In this document: in pieces, positions 9,522-18,303 of the stretch
Layout of the letters: every line of letters starts with the position of its first letter
Numbering within the stretch: the stretch's first letter is position 1
NCBI RefSeq assembly: GCF_001678755.1
Contig: NZ_LZDS01000012.1
Coordinates: 229,767-293,766 of the forward strand
From: Acinetobacter gandensis
Lineage (GTDB): Bacteria > Pseudomonadota > Gammaproteobacteria > Pseudomonadales > Moraxellaceae
Length of the DNA stretch: 64,000 nt
Direction: 5' to 3'
Notes under the pieces: model-generated
What the model saw: only the letters and a program-made list of their open reading frames with translations
Databases searched by the model: none
What the model was told of the DNA's origin: nothing
Program-made: the position numbers and the translations under genes

Positions 9522-10826
9522 GTGAAACCAGTTCGTCTGGCAATCCTCGGTCTTGGTACTGTGGGTGGTGGTGCCCTTAAACTACTAAAAGAAAATGCTG
9601 CTGAGATTAAACGTCGCACCGGTCGTGAAATTGAAATTACCCATGTGGGCACGCGTCGCCCTCGTCCTGATTTAGATCTTCCTGCTTCTGTAAAACAAAG
9701 TGCTGATTTATTAGATATTGTTCGTCAACCTGACGTTGATGTTGTGGTTGAAGTCATGGGTGGCATCCACCCTGCCTATGAAGTGATTCGCGAAGCGATT
9801 ATTCATGGCAAACAAGTGGTGACTGCCAACAAAGCACTTTTAGCTGAACACGGTAATGAATTGTTCAAATTGGCTGATGATCATCACGTACAAATTGCCT
9901 ATGAAGCAGCTGTTGCTGGTGGTATTCCAATTATTAAAGTCATGCGTGAAGGTTTGGCTGCAAACAAAATTGATTGGCTAGCTGGCATCATCAACGGCAC
10001 AGGCAACTTCATTTTGACTGAAATGCGTGAAAAAGGTCGTGCCTTTGCCGATGTGCTGAAAGAAGCACAGGAACTCGGTTATGCCGAAGCTGACCCGACT
10101 TTTGATGTTGAAGGCATCGACGCAGCTCACAAACTTACATTGCTGGCTTCGATTGCATTTGGTATTCCATTGCAGTTTGACAAGGTGTTCACTGAAGGCA
10201 TCAGCAAAGTCACAGCACAAGATGTAAAATATGCAGAAGACCTTGGCTTCCGTATTAAGCATCTAGGTATTGCTCGTCGTGCCGCAACAGGAATTGAGCT
10301 TCGTGTTCACCCAACATTGATTCCAGAAGAACAACTGATTGCTAATGTTAATGGTGTGAAAAATGCCGTACTAGTACAGGCCAATGCAGTTGGTCCAACA
10401 CTGTATTACGGTGCTGGTGCTGGTGCTGGACCAACAGCATCTGCTGTCGTTGCTGACGTTGTTGATATTGTTCGTGACATTTCTTATACCGAAGATGGTT
10501 CAGGTACAATTCCGCAATTAGCTTTTGAAAGCTTAAGTGATTTGACCATTCTTCCACGTGAAGAAATGACCACTGGATACTACATCCGCATTAATGCTGA
10601 AGATCAAACAGGCGTTCTTGCTGATGTGACGACTATTTTAAGCCGTGCGGGAATCAGTATTGATGCCATCATGCAACAGCCACGCTTAAAAGACCTTATT
10701 CCTATCGTGATTCTGACTGATCCAGTTAAAGAATCAAAAATGGATGAAGCCCTTCAACAAATTCAAGCATTGCCCGTCATTCATGGCGAAATTGTACGAA
10801 TTCGTTTAGAATCGCTTGATAATTAA
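9522..10826 (+). CDS. hom: homoserine dehydrogenase
   Basis: It reduces aspartate semialdehyde to homoserine with NAD(P)H, the branch point to threonine and methionine. Seen: the Rossmann motif GLGTVGGG (about residues 10-17), the catalytic region GIINGTGNFIL followed by AEADPTFDVEGIDAAHKL, and a C-terminal ACT domain (about 353-430, EDQTGVLADVTTILSRAGIS) for threonine feedback. GTG 9522 is preferred because GGAG at 9512-9515 sits six bases before it; an ATG at 9510 would overlap that site. It is a stand-alone enzyme, not fused to aspartokinase, and is followed by thrC. Confidence 0.95.
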   Translation: MKPVRLAILGLGTVGGGALKLLKENAAEIKRRTGREIEITHVGTRRPRPDLDLPASVKQSADLLDIVRQPDVDVVVEVMGGIHPAYEVIREAIIHGKQVVTANKALLAEHGNELFKLADDHHVQIAYEAAVAGGIPIIKVMREGLAANKIDWLAGIINGTGNFILTEMREKGRAFADVLKEAQELGYAEADPTFDVEGIDAAHKLTLLASIAFGIPLQFDKVFTEGISKVTAQDVKYAEDLGFRIKHLGIARRAATGIELRVHPTLIPEEQLIANVNGVKNAVLVQANAVGPTLYYGAGAGAGPTASAVVADVVDIVRDISYTEDGSGTIPQLAFESLSDLTILPREEMTTGYYIRINAEDQTGVLADVTTILSRAGISIDAIMQQPRLKDLIPIVILTDPVKESKMDEALQQIQALPVIHGEIVRIRLESLDN

Positions 10827-10883
10827 TCGGGTCAAGGGGACACTCTCCCCTTGCCAAGCTCTACACACAATTGGAACATCATC

Positions 10884-12023
10884 ATGTCGAATGCCAATCG
10901 TTATACTGGTTTAGTTGACCGCTATCGCGACCGTTTACCAGTGTCTGCCACCACTAAAGCAATCTCTTTAGGCGAAGGTAATACCCCACTGATTAAGCTT
11001 GCGAATATTCCGCGCATTATTGGCAAAAATGTTGAAATTTATGTGAAGTACGAGGGCTTAAACCCGACTGGTTCATTTAAAGACCGTGGTATGACCATGG
11101 CAGTAACAAAAGCTGCTGAAGAAGGCTCTAAAGCCATTATCTGTGCATCTACTGGTAACACTTCAGCTGCTGCAGCAGCTTATGCTGCACGTGCAGGTAT
11201 GAAAGCGTTCGTTTTAATCCCTGAAGGCAAAATTGCAATGGGTAAAATGGCGCAAGCGATGATGTATGGTGCGATCACGATGCAAATTCGCGGTAACTTT
11301 GACGATGGTATGCGCCTCGTGAAAGAAATTGCAGATAAAGCACCGGTAACGATTGTAAACTCAATTAACCCGTACCGTTTGCAAGGTCAGAAAACCATTG
11401 CTTACGAAATCGTGGATGAATTGGGCCGTGCACCAGACTACCACTGCTTACCAGTAGGTAACGCAGGTAACATCACTGCTCACTGGATGGGGTATACTGA
11501 AGCAGTTGCGAACCAATCAAAAGAAGAATTTGAGCAAGTGGTTTATGCCCCTGCAACTGATGCCTTCACTGGTCCAAAACCTGCTGGCTTGCCGATCATG
11601 GCGGGTTACCAAGCTTCTGGTGCTGCACCGTTCTTACGTGGCGCACCGGTTGAAAATCCTGAGACTGTAGCAACTGCAATCCGTATTGGTAATCCACAAA
11701 GCTGGAACCACGCAAAAGCTGTTGTACGTGATTCAAAAGGTTGGTTCGATGAACTGACTGATGCTGAAATCTTAGAAGCACAACGTCTACTTTCGATGTA
11801 CGAAGGTGTATTTGTTGAGCCTGCTTCTGCAGCATCTGTTGGTGGTGCAATCCGTGATATCAAAGCAGGTAAAATTGCTGAAGGTTCTGTGATTGTATGT
11901 ACTGTGACAGGTAATGGTTTGAAAGACCCTGATACTGCAATCAAACAATGTTCTGATGCAGTAATGCTATCAATTGATGCAACATTGGATCAAGTTCGTG
12001 ATTCTATTCTTTCAAATATGTAA
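10884..12023 (+). CDS. thrC: threonine synthase
   Basis: A PLP enzyme converting O-phosphohomoserine to threonine. The PLP lysine is K66 in GSFKDRG; the substrate/PLP-phosphate loop region (ASTGNTSAAAAAYAARAG) and PVGNAGNITAHW are clear. The length of 379 residues fits the short, class II-like threonine synthases rather than the longer enteric ThrC. ATG 10884 is chosen over an in-frame TTG at 10851 because GGA lies eight bases upstream and family proteins begin near here. It lies 57 bases after hom and ends in a strong terminator. Confidence 0.95.
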   Translation: MSNANRYTGLVDRYRDRLPVSATTKAISLGEGNTPLIKLANIPRIIGKNVEIYVKYEGLNPTGSFKDRGMTMAVTKAAEEGSKAIICASTGNTSAAAAAYAARAGMKAFVLIPEGKIAMGKMAQAMMYGAITMQIRGNFDDGMRLVKEIADKAPVTIVNSINPYRLQGQKTIAYEIVDELGRAPDYHCLPVGNAGNITAHWMGYTEAVANQSKEEFEQVVYAPATDAFTGPKPAGLPIMAGYQASGAAPFLRGAPVENPETVATAIRIGNPQSWNHAKAVVRDSKGWFDELTDAEILEAQRLLSMYEGVFVEPASAASVGGAIRDIKAGKIAEGSVIVCTVTGNGLKDPDTAIKQCSDAVMLSIDATLDQVRDSILSNM

Positions 12024-12037
12024 TATTTGATTGGAAT

Positions 12038-12067
12038 AAAAAGCCCTGCATTTGCAGGGCTTTTTAT
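12038..12067 (+). terminator. intrinsic terminator after thrC, usable in both directions
   Basis: The stem AAAGCCCTGCA / TGCAGGGCTTT (12040-12063, two-base loop) is followed by a T-run. The matching A-run on the other side means it could also stop pbpG transcripts coming from the right. Confidence 0.9.
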
Positions 12068-12135
12068 TTGCTTTGTTTCACTACAAGATTTAGACGTTGA
12101 GTAAATCCAAATCCTGCTATGAAACTTAAGTCATG

Positions 12136-13191
12136 TTAGATACGTTTTGGTAGCTGGCTTGCCCAATTCATTAAACGTGTTGCATCGCTAGTACGTGCAG
12201 CAGAAGAATCTGCTCCCAATAGCACCACAACTGCTGGGCGGTTATTTAAAGTGGTATGCATCACCACACAGCGCCCAGCTTCATTAATAAATCCAGTTTT
12301 AGAAATATTGATATTCCAACCACCATTACGCACTAAAGCATTGGTATTATTAGATTTTAATACACGATAACCCAAATTAAAGTCATAACTTGGTGTTGTT
12401 GAGAACTGACGAATCAAGCCATATTGAGATGCAGTATTCACTAAAATACCTAAATCACGTGCTGAAGCGACATTGCCAGGATGCAAACCAGTTGATTCCA
12501 TATAATGTGTCGAGTTCATCCCCAATGACCGTGCTTTCGCATTCATTGCAGAAATAAAGGCAGAACGGCCACCTGGGAAGGTTCTTGCTAATGCAGATGC
12601 AGCTGGATTTTCAGACTTCATTAAAGCAAATAACAGTGCTTCTGCACGATTCATGCTGTCGCCAGCACGTAAAGTTGAACTCGAACTTTTACAACCAGAG
12701 CAAGAAAAATCCGCTTGTTGTAGTGTAATTTTCTCAGACATGTTCAAGCGTGCGTCAGAAATGACAACAGCCGTCATTAATTTGGTAATTGACGCAATTG
12801 GAAGTGCCGTATTGCTATTTTTACTGTAAAGCACTTCACCTGTTTGACCATCCATGACCAATGCAGCACGCGCATTAACTGATGGCTGACCAGCATATTG
12901 ATTAGTATCAACAATACGCACCGTTTTTGAAGGCGCAGATTGTGCTACCACACCGTTACTACTACGCACAGATGTCGTAACTTTTGTTGATCCCTGAGGA
13001 GATGGCTCATCAATACTCGAAGACACATCACCATTTAAAAGTTGCTCGGCATCTTCCGAAGACCAACTCAGGCTAGACTGCTGACTTGCAGCATTATTCA
13101 TGACAATTTCAGCAGAGCTGATGCTGCTCATACCCAATACAATTGACATGCCTAACATGTGCATTAGGAACTTATTTGTTTTCTTCACCAT
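12136..13191 (-). CDS. pbpG: D-alanyl-D-alanine endopeptidase (PBP7/8 type)
   Basis: A periplasmic serine peptidase that cleaves peptidoglycan crosslinks. A signal peptide (hydrophobic core LGMSIVLGMSSISSA) is followed by a Ser-rich linker of about 75 residues and an S11 peptidase domain from about residue 105. All three penicillin-binding motifs are present: SITK (S134-K137), SEN (S193-N195) and KTG (298-300). The domain resembles PbpG rather than DacA/DacC because there is no C-terminal membrane anchor. It is transcribed divergently from the GacA-like regulator. Confidence 0.88.
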   Translation of the reverse strand: MVKKTNKFLMHMLGMSIVLGMSSISSAEIVMNNAASQQSSLSWSSEDAEQLLNGDVSSSIDEPSPQGSTKVTTSVRSSNGVVAQSAPSKTVRIVDTNQYAGQPSVNARAALVMDGQTGEVLYSKNSNTALPIASITKLMTAVVISDARLNMSEKITLQQADFSCSGCKSSSSTLRAGDSMNRAEALLFALMKSENPAASALARTFPGGRSAFISAMNAKARSLGMNSTHYMESTGLHPGNVASARDLGILVNTASQYGLIRQFSTTPSYDFNLGYRVLKSNNTNALVRNGGWNINISKTGFINEAGRCVVMHTTLNNRPAVVVLLGADSSAARTSDATRLMNWASQLPKRI

Positions 13192-13230
13192 TACTCACTC
13201 AACTCAAGATGCTAAACATTTGCGTATTAC

Positions 13231-13287
13231 CCACAATATGCCGTACATTTACCACAATCAAGAACATATTTTGCTCACATATTGTGG
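13231..13287. repeat. 10-bp inverted repeat in the pbpG/gacA divergent region
   Basis: CCACAATATG at 13231-13240 and CATATTGTGG at 13278-13287 are perfect reverse complements 37 bases apart. The spacing is about five helical turns centre to centre, which suits two operator half-sites or a looping protein. No regulator is assigned. Confidence 0.5.
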
Positions 13288-13399
13288 ATGAAGTTTTTCA
13301 TTACATATAAGAATAGCATTGCTAATTTTGTCGTTTCATTGCAAGCTTATTTTGCTTTATGTAACAAAAAAACAGTTTTATATTGAAGGGAGAGTATAG

Positions 13400-14035
13400 G
13401 TGATCACAGTTTTAGTGGTGGATGACCACGAATTGGTACGTACCGGTATTTGCCGTATGCTCGAAGACCACACTGAAGTACAAGTCATTGGACAAGCTGA
13501 ATCTGGTGAAGATGCCATCACTTTGGTGCGTCAACATCATCCGAATGTTGTTCTGTTAGATGTCAACATGCCTGGCATTGGCGGTGTAGAAACCACGCGT
13601 CGTTTATTACAAACAGCACCTGAAACCAAAGTCGTTGCGGTGAGCGGCTTAGCGGAAGAACCCTACCCTTCATTATTATTAAAAGCGGGTGCAAAAGGCT
13701 ATATCACCAAAGGTGCTCCAGTTACTGAGATGGTTCGTGCCATAAATAAAGTAATGCAAGGTGGGAAATACTTTAGTGCCGATATTGCAGAGCAATTGGC
13801 TAGTTCATATTTATCCGATACCCAGCAATCCCCTTTTGATGCTTTGTCGGAACGTGAAATGCAAGTGGCGATGATGGTGGTCAACTGTATCAGTGCACAG
13901 GAAATTTCAGACAAACTTTTTGTCAGTGTAAAAACCGTCAATACATACCGTTATCGTATTTTTGAAAAACTGAATATTGATAGTGATGTCAAACTCACTC
14001 ACTTGGCTATCCGCTACGGTTTAATCAAACCTTAA
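13400..14035 (+). CDS. gacA: LuxR-type response regulator, GacA/UvrY-like
   Basis: A receiver domain (residues 1-120, phospho-acceptor D54 in VVLLDVNMPG, acidic pocket D8/D9) is joined to a LuxR-type helix-turn-helix at about 149-195 (LSEREMQVAMMVVN...SVKTVNTYRYRIFEKL). The overall sequence matches GacA/UvrY, which is phosphorylated by the GacS/BarA hybrid kinase and activates Csr/Rsm regulatory RNAs; in Acinetobacter it controls virulence and aromatic catabolism. GTG start with GGGAGAG upstream. No cognate kinase lies here: the pilS kinase downstream belongs with pilR. Confidence 0.85.
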   Translation: MITVLVVDDHELVRTGICRMLEDHTEVQVIGQAESGEDAITLVRQHHPNVVLLDVNMPGIGGVETTRRLLQTAPETKVVAVSGLAEEPYPSLLLKAGAKGYITKGAPVTEMVRAINKVMQGGKYFSADIAEQLASSYLSDTQQSPFDALSEREMQVAMMVVNCISAQEISDKLFVSVKTVNTYRYRIFEKLNIDSDVKLTHLAIRYGLIKP

Positions 14036-14077
14036 TTGCTACTCACACGTACATTCTAATAACACGTAGTTAATTTC

Positions 14078-15643
14078 ATGACAGAGCGTTCAATTCATAC
14101 TGAATTGAACCAGTATCATTTGGGGCTTTGGTACAGCGCATATCGCTTTATCATCAGTGCTTGTTTGCTGCTGGTTTTTTTACTGACTTACCCTCAGCTC
14201 AATGCCGAATATGCCTATCCACGGCTTTATCTTTATGTCTTAACTGCATACTTAGTACTTACTAGTATTCAGTTTATGTCGCTCAAGACCTTAAAAGTCT
14301 ACATTGCCAATCAACTGCTTATGTTGTTTGTGGTCGATGTCATTTCCTTAAGTCTTTTGACCTTAGCAACAGATGGGCCCAACCTGCACCTTAGCTTGCT
14401 CTTTGTGATCACCATTTTTGCTGCCTCTTTACTACTAGATGCTAAAAAAGCCCTGATTGTGACCTTAGTTGCCGTGATCTGTGTGGTCTATCAGCTATTT
14501 TTAGGTTCAATCCTTGAATTTACTTCACTTAAAAATTTGACCAATAGCGCCATATTGGCCTTTTTATTTTGTGTAGTGTACGGCAGTGCACAAGTCGCTG
14601 TTCGCCGCTTCCAGTTAATGGAAAATTTAAATTTTTCACAATCTCTCGAATTACATCGCCTGCAAAATATTAACCGCTATATCTTGGAGCAGATTGATAC
14701 AGGCTATTTAGTCCTCGATGAAAATTGCCATGTGGTATTGAGTAACCCTGCTGCCTGTTACCTACTTGGGATGCCAAACTCATACCACAGCGATAAATAT
14801 CCGCTTTACACCACACAACCTGACTTATTTGAATTACTTAAATTCGAAGAATTAAAAAGTGGTGAAAAATTTCAATTCCAATCCCAACAAAGCCGTTATC
14901 ACATTCAAGTCGTGGTACAAAAATTAATTGCACCACATCAAGTTCTAACCTTATTGGTTCTAGAAGATGCACAGAAACTTAACCAACAGGTTCAACAATT
15001 AAAACTGGCTGCACTCGGGCAACTTTCTGCCAGTATTGCCCATGAAATCCGCAACCCTTTAGCCGCAATTGTACATGCGAATGATTTATTACCCGGCAGT
15101 GATACTGAACAACAAAAAATGCTCAGCGGCATGATTTCACGTCAAACCGTACGAATTGATCGTATTATTCAAGATACGCTAAACATGGTGCGTAACAAAG
15201 AAACACATCCAGCAGTACTGAAATTAGAACAATTTATTCCATTATTTATTCAAGAAGATCTATCTGATATTCAAAATCAAATTCGTTTGAATATCCAGCC
15301 TCAACTCAGTATTCGATTTGATGAAGCTCAGCTTCGCCAAATCTTAATTAATTTAGTGCGTAATGCCATTCGGCATAATGATCCAACACACCCTTATATT
15401 GAAATCAATGTACGTTCCGAACTCAAAAAAGTACAAATTGATGTCCGTGATTTTGGTCAAGGCGTGGCAACACAAGACCAAGCACAACTGTTTCAACCAT
15501 TTTTTAGTACCGAAATTACTGGAACTGGTTTAGGATTATATTTGGCACATAGCTTCTGTGAAGCGAACCAAGCGCAGCTTTCCTATGTAGAACAAAAACA
15601 GGGAGCGTGTTTTAGGATTGTCAGTCAACAAGCTGTTCTTTAA
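14078..15643 (+). CDS. pilS: sensor histidine kinase PilS
   Basis: An inner-membrane sensor of the type IV pilus two-component system. About six membrane segments (residues 20-175) are followed by a PAS-like region (195-300), then the HisKA box with H322 (AHEIRNPLAA) and the ATPase domain (N box NLVRNAIRHN at 425-434, G boxes DFGQG at 458-462 and GTGLGL at 482-487). In Pseudomonas PilS senses major pilin in the membrane and phosphorylates PilR. The GTG start of pilR follows 17 bases after the stop, so they are one operon. Confidence 0.92.
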   Translation: MTERSIHTELNQYHLGLWYSAYRFIISACLLLVFLLTYPQLNAEYAYPRLYLYVLTAYLVLTSIQFMSLKTLKVYIANQLLMLFVVDVISLSLLTLATDGPNLHLSLLFVITIFAASLLLDAKKALIVTLVAVICVVYQLFLGSILEFTSLKNLTNSAILAFLFCVVYGSAQVAVRRFQLMENLNFSQSLELHRLQNINRYILEQIDTGYLVLDENCHVVLSNPAACYLLGMPNSYHSDKYPLYTTQPDLFELLKFEELKSGEKFQFQSQQSRYHIQVVVQKLIAPHQVLTLLVLEDAQKLNQQVQQLKLAALGQLSASIAHEIRNPLAAIVHANDLLPGSDTEQQKMLSGMISRQTVRIDRIIQDTLNMVRNKETHPAVLKLEQFIPLFIQEDLSDIQNQIRLNIQPQLSIRFDEAQLRQILINLVRNAIRHNDPTHPYIEINVRSELKKVQIDVRDFGQGVATQDQAQLFQPFFSTEITGTGLGLYLAHSFCEANQAQLSYVEQKQGACFRIVSQQAVL

Positions 15644-15660
15644 TTTTTTTGGGGTGAAAT

Positions 15661-17091
15661 GTGGATTCTCAACCACTGGTATTATTAGTCGATGATGAGG
15701 AAGATTTATGCACCCTCATGCAAATGTCATTGTCACGGATGGGAGTCAATACACATATTGCTCATCGCATTGAAGATGCAAAAAAAGCACTATCTAACCA
15801 TGTGTATGATGCCTGTTTAACTGACCTTAACCTTCCCGATGGCAATGGGCTGCAACTTTTGGATTGGATCAATGAACACTGTCCAAACCTGCCCGTTGCA
15901 GTACTGACTGCCTATGGCAACATGGAAATTGCCATTGCAGCGTTAAAGGCAGGCGCATTTGACTTTGTCAGTAAACCAGTCAATACCAAACATTTAGAAC
16001 AATTGTTGCAAAAAGCACTCAATAAACCGGTTAATTCTAATCAACCGCAACAAGACAGTCTTGAACATAAAATGTTGATTGGGCAGTCTTTACCCATTCA
16101 ACAACTACGTACCACGCTTAAAAAATTAGCTCGTTCACAAGCACCAGTATTTATTACCGGTGAATCAGGTACAGGCAAAGAAGTTGTAGCGAATCTAGTA
16201 CATCGTCTCAGTAATCGTAATGAAGGACCATTTATTGCCATTAACTGTGGCGCAATTCCATCTGAATTAATGGAAAGTGAACTTTTTGGACATAAAAAAG
16301 GCAGCTTTAGTGGTGCGATCCAAGACAAACAAGGTCTGATCCAATCTGCTCATGGCGGTAGCTTATTTTTAGATGAAATTGCCGAATTGCCTTTGTCCAT
16401 GCAGGTCAAATTATTGCGTGCTGTACAAGAAAAGCGGATTCGCCCTGTAGGTTCAGACTGTGAAATCGATGTGGATTTCCGTGTGATCAGTGCCAGTCAT
16501 CAAGACCTAGATGCTTTAGTGCAACAAGGCCGCTTCCGTCAGGATCTATATTTCCGCATTCATGTCATGGATTTAGCCCTACCCGCACTTAGAGAACGTG
16601 GTGATGACATTTTATTATTGGCAAAATATTTTATTCAAAAAATTAGCAATGAATGGGAAATTGCAGCAAAAGCCTTAACCCCTCGCGCTCAGCATTTTTT
16701 ATTGAGTCAATATTATCCAGGTAATGTTCGTGAACTGCGCAATATTATTGAACGCGCCATGACTTTATGTGATGACGAGCAGATTGATTTACAACATTTG
16801 CAGAGTGCACCATTACGCCATCCTAACAGTGCCTTAAATACCTCGGCCCTAAATAACCCTGAGTCCAATGTATCATCACAAGGTTCAGCGGATATCACAG
16901 CCTTGCCTAAAAAATTACCAGAAGAAGGCTTAGAGCTTTATTTGGAAAATATTGAGAAAGACATATTACTCAATGCGCTGAATTTAACCCATTGGAATCG
17001 TACTTTGGCAGCAAAAAAACTGGGAATGTCATTTCGCTCTTTACGTTACCGCTTGAAAAAATTTGGTTTGGATACCGAAGATGAAGAATAA
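15661..17091 (+). CDS. pilR: sigma-54-dependent response regulator PilR
   Basis: It activates pilin transcription with RpoN. It has a receiver domain (D55 in CLTDLNLPDG), an AAA+ domain with Walker A GESGTGKE (167-174) and Walker B SLFLDEI (234-240), and a Fis-type helix-turn-helix at the C-terminus (NRTLAAKKLGMSFRSLRYRLKK). The sigma-54-contacting L1 loop reads GSFSGA (214-219) instead of GAFTGA, with serine in place of the key threonine. The start is GTG 15661 with GGGG upstream. The gene ends in a strong terminator shared with the convergent ctp gene. Confidence 0.93.
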   Translation: MDSQPLVLLVDDEEDLCTLMQMSLSRMGVNTHIAHRIEDAKKALSNHVYDACLTDLNLPDGNGLQLLDWINEHCPNLPVAVLTAYGNMEIAIAALKAGAFDFVSKPVNTKHLEQLLQKALNKPVNSNQPQQDSLEHKMLIGQSLPIQQLRTTLKKLARSQAPVFITGESGTGKEVVANLVHRLSNRNEGPFIAINCGAIPSELMESELFGHKKGSFSGAIQDKQGLIQSAHGGSLFLDEIAELPLSMQVKLLRAVQEKRIRPVGSDCEIDVDFRVISASHQDLDALVQQGRFRQDLYFRIHVMDLALPALRERGDDILLLAKYFIQKISNEWEIAAKALTPRAQHFLLSQYYPGNVRELRNIIERAMTLCDDEQIDLQHLQSAPLRHPNSALNTSALNNPESNVSSQGSADITALPKKLPEEGLELYLENIEKDILLNALNLTHWNRTLAAKKLGMSFRSLRYRLKKFGLDTEDEE

Positions 17092-17112
17092 GCCTCGGCT
17101 TATTCTTTTTTT
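17084..17112 (+). terminator. intrinsic terminator between pilR and ctp
   Basis: A perfect 11-bp stem, AAGAATAAGCC (17084-17094) with GGCTTATTCTT (17097-17107), has a two-base loop and is followed by a T-run on the plus strand. The stem includes the pilR stop codon. Confidence 0.85.
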
Positions 17113-18286
17113 ATTTTTGGGTTAATAATAAATCTGCAACATGCTCGATATAATTGTCGTCACGCGCGTCATGTTGTAGTGGGTAATTAAAATCAGGCTG
17201 TACGCCAATACCCTCAATCATTTTGCCATTAGGCGTTAAATATTGAGAGACGGTCATTTGCAGCGCTGCACCGTTATTTAGTGGAAAAAGTTTTTGTACC
17301 ACACCTTTGCCATAACTTTTTTCACCCGCCACCCAAGCACGTTTATGCTCTTTCATTGCCGCAGTAAATACTTCAGCCGCTGATGCAGAACGGTTATTAA
17401 TTAAAATCCCTACTTTTAAATTTTGAAACTCAAAACTCGGGAGTGCCTGAAACTCTTGGTCACCTTCCGAACGACTCCTAGTCGAAACAATAATGCCTTG
17501 GTTTAAAAATAAATCGGCGCTTTCTACAGCAGCAGAAAGCAAACCACCAGGGTTGTTTCTTAAATCAAACAATACTGCTTTTACACGCGGCCCATGACTT
17601 TCAATCAAGCGTTTAATCTCATTGGCGGTGTCTTGCTGAAAAACATGCACACTTAACACCAAAACTTGATTACTCAAGAGTTTGGATTCGATATCCGTTT
17701 CAATTTTGGTATTACGCACAATATTCAGTGGCTGATTCGAAGTGAGTAATTGCAAATTTAAAGTCGAACCAATTGCACCGGCGAGCAAATGTCGAACTTG
17801 ATCTTGATTAAGTTTTTTGAGTTCTTGATCATCTATTTTAAATACAGCTAAGCCATTTTTTAGCCCTTGCTTCGCAGAGTCAGCATCAGCTTTTAAATTA
17901 TAAATGACCCACTGTTGTAAGGGATTATCGTAGCGTAAACTAAAATCTACACTCGCCAAATCACCTTCGGTATATTGCAATAGTTGTTTATAGTCTTCAG
18001 CAGAAAGATAACGCGAATAACGGTCTAGGCCTCCCACCAAGCCCTGTATGGCTTGCTGAAATAAAGCATCGTCATTTTTTTCAACTAAATAATTTTCTTT
18101 AACCACGCCATAAATTTGCACAAACTGTTGAATCGATTCAACAGGTACTTCGGCATAGCTTTGTTCATAACTTCCATCAAACTCATCGAAAGCCGACTTT
18201 GCTTTGTCGGCTCCCCATGCGAAATGACTTGAGCACAGCAGTAGTGCTGTAGCGCTTACAATAGACGTCCAATGTGCTCTAGCCAT
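17111..18286 (-). CDS. ctp: S41-family C-terminal processing protease
   Basis: A periplasmic PDZ protease of the CtpA type. It has a signal peptide (residues 1-25), a PDZ-like domain around 110-190 and a catalytic domain with the Ser-Lys dyad S302 (NRSASAAE) and K327 (SYGKGVVQ), 25 residues apart as in Prc. The substrate-binding LRNNPGG motif is present. At 391 residues it matches the short CtpA class, smaller than E. coli Prc. ATG 18286 has AGGA six bases upstream. It sits 17 bases after gpmI on the same strand, so co-transcription is likely. Confidence 0.88.
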   Translation of the reverse strand: MARAHWTSIVSATALLLCSSHFAWGADKAKSAFDEFDGSYEQSYAEVPVESIQQFVQIYGVVKENYLVEKNDDALFQQAIQGLVGGLDRYSRYLSAEDYKQLLQYTEGDLASVDFSLRYDNPLQQWVIYNLKADADSAKQGLKNGLAVFKIDDQELKKLNQDQVRHLLAGAIGSTLNLQLLTSNQPLNIVRNTKIETDIESKLLSNQVLVLSVHVFQQDTANEIKRLIESHGPRVKAVLFDLRNNPGGLLSAAVESADLFLNQGIIVSTRSRSEGDQEFQALPSFEFQNLKVGILINNRSASAAEVFTAAMKEHKRAWVAGEKSYGKGVVQKLFPLNNGAALQMTVSQYLTPNGKMIEGIGVQPDFNYPLQHDARDDNYIEHVADLLLTQK

Positions 18287-18303
18287 TCCCAATCCTTTGC
18301 TAA

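Noticed and set aside
12136..13191. PBP7-type gene as an acquired beta-lactamase
   Set aside because: SxxK, SxN and KTG motifs with the PbpG-type layout indicate a housekeeping endopeptidase; no class A, C or D signature is present.
13100..13291. A 63-residue plus-strand frame across the pbpG start
   Set aside because: It overlaps the pbpG signal peptide coding region and promoter, lacks a ribosome-binding site and has no protein-like features.
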